Notes under the pieces: generated by a model
Seen by the model: the letters and a program-made list of their open reading frames with translations, nothing else
The model's database searches: none
Told to the model about the DNA's origin: nothing
Assembly: GCA_004552155.1 (NCBI GenBank)
Contig: SFPF01000033.1
Span: forward strand, 1 to 29,441
Origin: Bacteroidales bacterium
Lineage (GTDB): Bacteria > Bacteroidota > Bacteroidia > Bacteroidales > Bacteroidaceae
Reading direction: 5' to 3'
Length of the DNA: 29,441 nt
Part shown: one piece after another, positions 23,518 through 29,441 of the stretch
Layout of the letters: each line of letters begins with the position of its first letter
How positions within the stretch are numbered: position 1 is the first letter of the stretch
Program-made: the position numbers and the translations under genes

Positions 23518-24486
23518 ATGGAACTCGTAGAACAACTCATCACACGTGCCAAGGCAAACCGCCAGCGCATCGTGCTTCCCGAGGGAACGGAAGAGCGTAC
23601 CCTCAAAGCTGCCAACCAAATCCTCACCGATGAGGTGGCAGACCTTATCCTGCTCGGCAATCCCGTGGAAATCGCCGCTATGGCGCAGAAGTTCGGACTG
23701 GGAAATATCGGCAAGGCACAGATTATCGACCCCGAAAACCACCCGAAGCAAGAGGCCTACGCGCAGCTGCTTTGCGAACTGCGCAAAAAGAAGGGCATGA
23801 CCATTGAAGAGGCGCGCGAACTGGTGAAGAATCCGCTTTATCTCGGCTGCCTCATCATCAAGAGCGGCGATGCCGACGGCCAGCTTGCCGGCGCACGCAA
23901 CACGACGGGCGACGTGCTCCGTCCCGCTCTGCAAATCATCAAAACCTCTCCGGGCATCACCTGCGTGAGCGGTGCCATGCTGCTGCTCACCCACGCCCCC
24001 GAGTGCGGACAGAATGGTGTGCTCGTGATGGGAGACGTGGCAGTAACGCCCATGCCCGATGCCAACCAGTTGGCACAGATTGCCATTTGCACCGCCCGCA
24101 CCGCAAAGGCCGTTGCCGGCATCGACGAGCCCCGCGTAGCCATGCTGAGCTTCTCCACAAAGGGCAGCGCCAAGCATGAAGTTGTAGACAAGGTGGTTGA
24201 GGCCTTCGATGCTGCTCTCGTGCCCTCCGTTGGCGCGTCCAAGGCACCGGGCAGCGCTATTGCCGGCAAGGCTAACGTGCTTGTTGTGCCCAACCTCGAA
24301 GTGGGCAACATCGGTTACAAACTCGTGCAGCGTCTCGGCCATGCCACGGCAGTTGGTCCTATCCTCCAAGGCATTGCCCGCCCCGTGAACGACCTTTCGC
24401 GCGGCTGCTCCGTAGACGATGTCTACAAGATGATAGCCATTACGGCCAATCAGGCCATTGCAGCAAAGGAATTGGAAAACAAGTAA
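23518..24486 (+). CDS. pta: phosphate acetyltransferase, with an internal in-frame gap
   Basis: Pta interconverts acetyl-CoA and acetyl phosphate in the acetate pathway. The protein has RIVLPEGTEERTLKAA, IKSGDADGQLAGARNTTGDV, LRPALQII, VSGAMLLL, GVLVMGDVAVTPMPDANQLA, RVAMLSFSTKGSAKHEVVDK, SVGASKAPGS, VPNLEVGNIGYKLVQRL and PVNDLSRGCSVDDV, covering the whole short-type Pta. It is 322 residues, while relatives have about 335-340. The difference lies at about residue 229 (VVEA|FDAALVPSVG), where the block TxIAxExxPxLxIDGELQ is missing without a frame change. IDGE(L/M)Q is strongly conserved near the CoA site, so the encoded enzyme as read is likely impaired. The partner gene ackA is not in the window. 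A strong terminator follows. Confidence 0.9.
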   Translation: MELVEQLITRAKANRQRIVLPEGTEERTLKAANQILTDEVADLILLGNPVEIAAMAQKFGLGNIGKAQIIDPENHPKQEAYAQLLCELRKKKGMTIEEARELVKNPLYLGCLIIKSGDADGQLAGARNTTGDVLRPALQIIKTSPGITCVSGAMLLLTHAPECGQNGVLVMGDVAVTPMPDANQLAQIAICTARTAKAVAGIDEPRVAMLSFSTKGSAKHEVVDKVVEAFDAALVPSVGASKAPGSAIAGKANVLVVPNLEVGNIGYKLVQRLGHATAVGPILQGIARPVNDLSRGCSVDDVYKMIAITANQAIAAKELENK

Positions 24487-24503
24487 TCTGTTGAAATATA
24501 GCG

Positions 24504-24542
24504 CAAACGGCGCGGACAACGATGTGTTGCCCGCGCCGTTTG
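24504..24542 (+). terminator. bidirectional terminator between pta and the sigma-factor gene
   Basis: CAAACGGCGCGG (24504-24515) pairs perfectly over 12 bp with CCGCGCCGTTTG (24531-24542); the loop contains a second pairing (CAAC/GTTG). It is followed by TTATTGTTT on the plus strand and by a shorter T-containing stretch on the minus strand, fitting the convergent gene pair. Confidence 0.85.
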
Positions 24543-24580
24543 TTATTGTTTCAAACCGTTTGGTTTCGTGTTGCCGATGC

Positions 24581-25171
24581 TTATTCGCGGCTAAACAGTC
24601 CGTGCTCCTTAGCCATTTTGCGCATATTGTTGATAGCGTAGTGCATACGGCCGAGTGCGGTGTTGATGCTGATGCCTTTGAGGTCGGCTATTTCCTTAAA
24701 GCTTAGGTCTTGGTAGTAGCGCATCTTCACCACCTCTTTCTGAGATTCCGGCAGATGCTCAATCAGTCGGCGCACGTCTTCAAGCGTTTGCTCGCTCACG
24801 ATTTCGCTTTCCTTGCAGGCATCCGATACTTGAATGGAGTCGAAAATGCTCATTCCTGCCATTTCGTCCGTCATAAAGTTTTCAGCCTGCCCGTCGCGGA
24901 AGTGGTCGATGAGCAGATTATGGGCGATGCGCGTGAGCCAGGCGTAAAATTTGCCGTCGGCGCGATAGTTGCCATTGCGCAAGGTGACAATTGCCTTGAC
25001 AAACGTCTCCTGAAAGAGGTCGTCTGCTGTATCTTCCTTGTGGACTATGTAAAGGATGTAGTTGTAAAGCCTATTCTTATAACGTTCCAACAAAACATCG
25101 AAGGCATTGTCCTGCCCCGAAACATAAAGACTGACCAACTGGTCGTCGGTCAATAAGGTGTAATCATTCAT
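24581..25171 (-). CDS. ECF-type sigma-70 family RNA polymerase sigma factor
   Basis: The 196-residue protein has region 2 (FDVLLERYKNRLYNYILYIV, DTADDLFQETFVKAI, GKFYAWLTRIAHNLLIDHFR) and region 4 (LEDVRRLIEHLPESQKEVVK, MRYYQDLSFKEIADLKGIS, NTALGRMHYAINNMRKM). The linker between them (MTDEMAGMSIFDSIQVSDAC) is acidic. Regions 1 and 3 are absent, as in ECF factors. No anti-sigma gene is adjacent: upstream is the divergent chorismatase-like gene and downstream the convergent pta. It may therefore be controlled otherwise or be a broadly active ECF factor, which is inference. It has a well-formed vegetative promoter about 90 nt upstream. Confidence 0.9.
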   Translation of the reverse strand: MNDYTLLTDDQLVSLYVSGQDNAFDVLLERYKNRLYNYILYIVHKEDTADDLFQETFVKAIVTLRNGNYRADGKFYAWLTRIAHNLLIDHFRDGQAENFMTDEMAGMSIFDSIQVSDACKESEIVSEQTLEDVRRLIEHLPESQKEVVKMRYYQDLSFKEIADLKGISINTALGRMHYAINNMRKMAKEHGLFSRE

Positions 25172-25262
25172 GACGCAAACCTTTCTTCTTTAATTATATA
25201 TAATATCTATTTAAGAAGTAAAGTGTGTCGATAGGCTTTTCTGTTTTTGTTGGTTACTGCCG

Positions 25263-25294
25263 CAAAGGTAAAAAGTTGTTACGGAATAACCAAA
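25263..25294 (-). promoter_or_regulatory. promoter of the ECF sigma-factor gene
   Basis: Minus strand TTTG (25294-25291), a 20-nt spacer and TACCTTTG (25270-25263) match the Bacteroidetes consensus fully. Start near 25256 gives a leader of about 85 nt. Confidence 0.75.
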
Positions 25295-25313
25295 CCTTTT
25301 CCTCAAAAATCAG

Positions 25314-25321
25314 TAATTTTG
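25314..25321 (+). promoter_or_regulatory. -7 box of the chorismatase-like gene
   Basis: TAATTTTG fits TAnnTTTG, 37 nt before the ATG at 25359; the expected TTTG is replaced by the CAAA that serves the opposite promoter. Confidence 0.4.
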
Positions 25322-25358
25322 TGCGCAGAAACTAAGCATTCAACCCTTATCGCACACT

Positions 25359-26435
25359 ATGATCAAAGAATATTTCCCGATTTTCGAACCGCTAAGCGGC
25401 GGATCTCTTCAAGCGCAACTGGCGGAACTCGAAGCCCAGGTGGCGCGCTTTATGTCTGACAACAGGCTCTCGCCCTGCCATTTGCTGATGACGCGCGTCT
25501 ATTTGAGCGATGCCGCCAACAACCAACCAGAAGTTGAGCAACATCGGCTGACGCTTGAGGTGCTGAACTCGGGTTTTGTGTCTTATGTGGAGCAGCCCCC
25601 GCTTTCGGGGTGCAAGGTGGCATTGCAGCAATGGTGGATTGGCGATGATGCTTTGCAGAAAATCGGAACGCCTGATAAGATGATTGCCCGACTCGGCGAA
25701 ATTGCTTTCTATTTCCAGAGCGTGCGTTTTGCCGGTTGGGTGGGAGAGGACAATGCCCCCGACGCCCAGATGCGCACCGCCTTTTTGCAGCATCAGGCAT
25801 GGCTGGATACGTATGGCCTGAACGTGGCAGACCATTGCCACCGCACTTGGATCTTCGTGCGAGACGTTGACCGCGAATACGCTGCCGTTGTGAAGAGCCG
25901 CAACGAGTATTTCAGCGAAATAGGACTTACCAAGAATACGCATTTTATTGCCTCGACGGGCATCGGGGGAGCGAGCTTCGAAACCTCTGCCGCCGTTGCG
26001 GCAGACTTCTTTTCCGTTTCCGGCGTTCCTGAAACGGGTGTAAAATATTTGCAAGCTCTCGATCATCTGAACCATACGCATGAATACGGCGTGGCATTCG
26101 AGCGCGGCACCGCGCTCCACCTTCCCCTTGGCCGTCACTTGCTGATTTCGGGCACTGCCAGCATTGATCGTTTCGGCCAATGCGTTTATCGTGGCGATGC
26201 CGTGCGCCAAACGGAGCGGCTTGTGCAGAACATTGAGGCTCTGCTGCGCGATGGCGGCGCATCGCTTGCCGACATGCAATACATGGTCTGCTACCTGCGT
26301 GACCTTGCCGACTATCCAGCCGTCAAGGCCTGCTTGCAAAAACTACTTCCCGGCGTGCCCTGCCTCATGACCCTCGCCCGAGTGTGCCGTCCCGAGTGGC
26401 TGGTTGAAATCGAAGGCATCGCCGTGCGCCGTTAA
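25359..26435 (+). CDS. RidA-superfamily protein resembling FkbO/Hyg5-type chorismatase
   Basis: The 358-residue protein has a RidA-like C-terminal domain (about 245-358; HLLISGTASIDRFG, then LVQNIEALLRDGGASLADMQ and MVCYLRDLADYPAVKACLQ). A related fold precedes it (LLMTRVYLSDAANN, 42-55). The middle carries HRTWIFVRD (161-169), YAAVVKSRNEYFSEIGL and ASTGIGG (198-204), the order seen in chorismate-lyase-like enzymes of the FkbO/Hyg5 type. Those split chorismate into pyruvate and a dihydroxy- or hydroxybenzoate, often for aryl-polyene or macrolide starters. The catalytic residues cannot be aligned by eye, so chorismatase activity is only suggested. No biosynthetic genes lie beside it. It is divergent from the sigma-factor gene. 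Confidence 0.65.
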   Translation: MIKEYFPIFEPLSGGSLQAQLAELEAQVARFMSDNRLSPCHLLMTRVYLSDAANNQPEVEQHRLTLEVLNSGFVSYVEQPPLSGCKVALQQWWIGDDALQKIGTPDKMIARLGEIAFYFQSVRFAGWVGEDNAPDAQMRTAFLQHQAWLDTYGLNVADHCHRTWIFVRDVDREYAAVVKSRNEYFSEIGLTKNTHFIASTGIGGASFETSAAVAADFFSVSGVPETGVKYLQALDHLNHTHEYGVAFERGTALHLPLGRHLLISGTASIDRFGQCVYRGDAVRQTERLVQNIEALLRDGGASLADMQYMVCYLRDLADYPAVKACLQKLLPGVPCLMTLARVCRPEWLVEIEGIAVRR

Positions 26436-26469
26436 GCCATCCCCCTTTCTTCGTTTTTTATTTTTTTTA

Positions 26470-26513
26470 TCCGGCAAACGCTTTGCCGGAGCGTCGCCCT
26501 ATACGCTTTTTTT
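26470..26513 (+). terminator. terminator after the chorismatase-like gene
   Basis: TCCGGCAAA (26470-26478) pairs with TTTGCCGGA (26482-26490) over 9 bp. Directly after it AGCGT/ACGCT forms a second small stem ending in a T7 run (26507-26513). The order fits plus-strand termination. Confidence 0.65.
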
Positions 26514-26684
26514 ACCCTGAAAAACCCAGCATACCCGTCACAAACGCCGTATTATTTTGAATATTAATCCGTTAGTGGTGTATAGTTTGCTTTTGCAACC
26601 CTACACCAGTGATGGGTTCAGTCGTCATCTGCAGGGCGTAAAATGCACATCATAGTCACGAGGTACCCTCATTTCTGCCCAATT

Positions 26685-26883
26685 ATCCCTAAGATAATTT
26701 TCACTATCAGCAAGATAGTTTACATTATCAGCAAGATAGTTTACATTATCAGCAAGATAGTTTACATTATCAGCAAGATAATTTTTATTACAAACTTTGT
26801 AACACATGTTAGAAAGTTTGTAACACATATTACAAAGTTTGTAATACATGTTACAAAGTTTGTAACAAACTTTTTCTGCGCAG
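26685..26883. repeat. array of nine 21-bp units of two types (array 2)
   Basis: Five units of the ATCAGCAAGATAGTTTACATT class lie at 26685-26789 (starts 26685, 26706, 26727, 26748, 26769; the middle ones nearly identical). They run directly into four units of the TTACAAAGTTTGTAACACATA class (starts 26788, 26809, 26830, 26851), and the array ends with CTGCGCAG (26876-26883). Every unit is a small palindrome (TATC-AGCAA-GATA or TTACAAA-G-TTTGTAA). It is the same composite as 3058-3235 in reverse orientation. Because 21 is a multiple of three, both strands stay open and show seven-residue peptide repeats that I do not regard as genes. Confidence 0.9.
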
Positions 26884-27438
26884 ATATTGAAAAATATCAA
26901 GCAGGAAGGAAAAATTAGCTGGGGCTTAGTGAAAATTTTTTGCCTGATAGTTTGGGAAGGTGGGGAGGAGAATGTAAAACGTTTGTGACGGGTTGCTGAA
27001 AGGTTTGACCCGCAAACCGTTCAGCTTTATCCTGTTGATATATAGTGCAATAGGCGGAATAATGAAGGGCTGAATGGTTTTTCTGGGAAATAATTTACGT
27101 ATATAGAGTTGTGTTCAGCAACGCTATTATTGTTTCAGCCAGGTGCAATGTGCTTTACAAGGGTTGCATTTAGCTCGTAATTCTAATTTACAATACAGCT
27201 CACGCGCGCGCACGCGTGTGTATATATATAATATGTATACTTTACCCTTCGCCGCTCCTTTGGGTGATGTATCAATATGCCTGCCGAGCATTATTTGAAG
27301 CTTTCTATCAAGTGCCGTCTTTCTTAATATTGACCTTATCCTGCGCCTATGAGGTTTTTGCTACGTTGTTATCCTTAAAAAATCTTAATGCATTAAACTT
27401 TGCCCCTATAAGTACATTATCAAATATAAAAAAACGAT
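26884..27438. other. non-coding stretch with a 30-bp alternating purine-pyrimidine run
   Basis: No gene is supported. The only clear structure is 27201-27230 (CACGCGCGCGCACGCG, then TGTGTATATATATA), a strict pyrimidine-purine alternation that could adopt Z-DNA or melt easily. The open frame 27216-27458 (80 residues) has no recognisable domain and starts inside this run; I consider it spurious. Confidence 0.5.
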
Positions 27439-27446
27439 TAAATTTG
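27439..27446 (+). promoter_or_regulatory. -7 box of the fasciclin-lipoprotein gene
   Basis: TAAATTTG fits TAnnTTTG; no TTTG 19-21 nt upstream. It gives a leader of about 57 nt before the ATG at 27509. Confidence 0.4.
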
Positions 27447-27508
27447 CCTATTGCATAGGTATATCCCTAACCTTAGATTGAAAGAAAAACAAAATAACTA
27501 ATGATTTA

Positions 27509-29441
27509 ATGCGTATGAAAAACCGTTTTTGCAGAATGGGACAAGCATTGCTTGGCGCAATGTGTCTGCTTTCAACTTGCGGCATTACGTACTCCTGTAA
27601 GGATGACTTCGACTTAGACGAGAAGTCGACCGAGTTCCTGGGAGGAAGTATTTACGAAGAGTTGAAGAGCAGAGGGTTTAATACGGAAGTACGGTTGATT
27701 GACGACCTCGGTTATACCGACATTATGTCAAAGACCGGTAGTAAAACCCTCTTTGCGGCAACCGATGCTGCATTTAATGACTTCTTTGCTACAACAGACT
27801 GGAAGGATGCTTATGGCAATCCGGTAAGGAGCTATGACCAGCTGTCCACCAGCCAAAAGCGTTTGCTCTACAATGGGTCGATGCTCGACAACGCATACGT
27901 TCTTGAAATGATGACCACCATGCAGGGTCCCGTCAAGAACCTTTGCCTTCGTCAGCTTTCTGCTGCCGCAGCTACCGACTCCATTCGTTTCTGGAAAAAC
28001 AGCGAACTCTTCAATAACTTGAACCAGGCTATTGTGGGTGACGACGGCGTAGAGGTGAAAGATATCCGTTTTTGGGACCGTCACCGCAACAATTCCGCGC
28101 AGCTGGGTATGTATATGGCGCTCGACAAAACGCAGCCCATGCTCACGCACTTCCTCGAAGGACAGATGCGCGAGAAGAACATCACGCGCGAGGATATGGC
28201 TTTCGTGCTCAACTTGCCCAAGACCGACAGCTGGTACAATGGATCGACCGAAAACCGCAGCTATGTGTACAACCGCCGCGTCGTAGAACAGGACATCACC
28301 TGTCTCAATGGTTATATCCATGTGCTCGACGGCGTGTTACAGACACCGCCCAATATGGCTGAGGTGATTCGCCAGACACCCAACACGCAGCTTTTCAGTT
28401 CCCTGCTCGAACGTTTCAGTGCACCCTATTACGATGAAACGCTCACGAAGAACTATAAGGCACTCAATAACATTGCGGCCGACTCTGTTTGGCAGAAGCG
28501 TTATATTTCCGAGCGTTCGCAAGGTGGTGCCGGCATTTATTCTACGCCCGACAAGAATCCCGAACCCATCAGCCAGGACTACGCGCGTCTGAGCTTCGAC
28601 CCGGGTTGGAACGAATACTCCACAAGCCTCTCCTCTAAGGAACAGGATATGGGTGCCATGTTCGTGCCTAACGACGAGGCTATGATTGATTACTTCGTGC
28701 GCGGCGGCGGTAAGACCCTTATCGAGAGATACGGCAACCTGGAAAACAATGCCGCCAACCTGAAAGAGAACCTTGCGCAGATACCTCTTAATATCGTGAA
28801 GTTCTTTATCAACAACTTGATGAAAGACTCTTTCAACGAGAGCGTACCCAGCAAATACCTCACGATTATGAACGATGCCGCCGACCCCATGTTCGACGCG
28901 TCGTCGTATAACACGGTTGCAAAGTATCGCGAACTCTTTGAAACGGTGAAGCTGGCCAACAACGGTGTGGTGTATGTGATGAAGAAAGTGTTTGGTCCCG
29001 CCACCTATGCCTCTGTTTCCGGTCCCGTGCTGTTCTCCACCAATGCCCGCGTGGTGAACACGGTGCTCCATGCCGACGACATCGCTGTAAACAGCACCAA
29101 CACGGGCGCAGCCCCCTTGCGTAAATTCTACAGCACTTACCTCCTGGCCATGCAGTCAAATTTCTCCTTGTTCGTGCCTACCGACGACGGTTTGAAGAAC
29201 AAGGGTTATGTTGACCCCGTGGCTTATAGCAAGGGTGCCAATTCCCAGCGTCTTTTCTGGACATTGGAATATCAGCCCATCACGACCAATGGTTCGCAGC
29301 AGATTGCCATTCTCGGCAAGAACTTCACCTACACTGAGGCGAGCGACTTGACTCCGCCTTTTCCGTCAAGTCCTCCCGCAACGCCGCATCCGCAGAAGGC
29401 ATTGTTGTTTATTGCGCCTATGATGCCAGCCACGTGACTGC
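27509..29441 (+). CDS. surface lipoprotein with fasciclin-like domains (incomplete at window edge; frame change near 29350)
   Basis: The N-terminus is a lipoprotein signal peptide (MGQALLGAMCLLSTCGITYS) with the lipid-bearing Cys most likely at residue 30, followed by KDDFDLDEK. Charged Lys/Asp/Asp residues right after the Cys fit the Bacteroidetes lipoprotein export signal, so surface exposure is expected. Fasciclin-type features follow: IYEELKSRGFNTEVRLIDDL, the GSKTLFAATDAAFNDFF motif and a second domain with MGAMFVPNDEAMIDYFVRGG. Such proteins often accompany SusC/SusD-type systems in this phylum; any such partners would be beyond the window. Near 29350 the frame stops looking coding (Pro-rich, stop at 29435-29437), while the +1-shifted frame (SAFSVKSSRNAASAEGIVVY) stays open to the edge, so a small deletion is likely here too. 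ATG 27515 is an alternative start. Confidence 0.75.

Noticed and set aside
26685..26883. CRISPR array
   Set aside because: Units are contiguous with no unique spacers, are palindromic throughout, and no cas genes are present.
27216..27458. 80-residue plus-strand frame before the lipoprotein gene
   Set aside because: It begins in a dinucleotide run, has no homology I recognise and overlaps the likely promoter.

Overview
The window looks like a chromosomal segment of a moderately GC-rich member of the Bacteroidales, probably Prevotellaceae or a close relative. The evidence is the gene set (TonB-dependent receptor, ISL3-type transposase remnant, LytS-type kinase, glycine-lipid acyltransferase pair, surface lipoprotein with a Cys-Lys-Asp-Asp export signal) and promoters of the Bacteroidetes type (TTTG about 19-20 nt upstream of TAnnTTTG). 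Species cannot be named from the sequence alone.

Layout. 1-419: start of a TonB-dependent receptor (minus) leaving the window. 584-945: ISL3 transposase remnant. 1123-2316: LytS-type sensor kinase with a His-rich loop. 2391-3540: gene-poor, repeat-rich stretch with one tRNA-Met(CAT) and its promoter and terminator. 3681-4975: DUF389 membrane protein gene, frameshifted. 5007-10811 (minus): likely operon glsA-glsB-aspS-uvrB, i.e. glycine-lipid synthesis, aspartyl-tRNA synthetase and excision repair. 10924-12006: membrane-anchored AraC-like regulator. 12373-17766 (plus): lptF-type permease, ribBA, Bax-inhibitor-1 family protein, aspartate aminotransferase. 17863-22771: tex, four-helix-bundle protein, tadA, yraN, YjbR-BirA fusion. 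22832-24486: pyrH and pta. 24581-25171 (minus): ECF sigma factor, divergent from a chorismatase/RidA-like gene (25359-26435). 26436-27508: a second gene-poor repeat region. 27509-end: surface lipoprotein with fasciclin-like domains, cut by the window edge.

Two things stand out. First, conserved genes repeatedly lack a short internal block: DUF389, uvrB, aspS, glsA, ribBA and pyrH each change frame where roughly 7-20 conserved codons are missing, and pta lacks about 18 codons in frame. aspS and pyrH are essential, so a systematic assembly or consensus artefact is the leading explanation, but the pattern should be tested. Second, intergenic DNA carries several dispersed repeat families: arrays of 21-bp palindromic units (3058-3235 and 26685-26883, in opposite orientations), octanucleotide arrays of the type TCGTTTAC that sit directly on or after stop codons, a GGCAAAGGCCTTGCC element, and nested inverted repeats at 3324-3495. 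I found no CRISPR array, toxin-antitoxin pair, prophage or recognisable defence operon.
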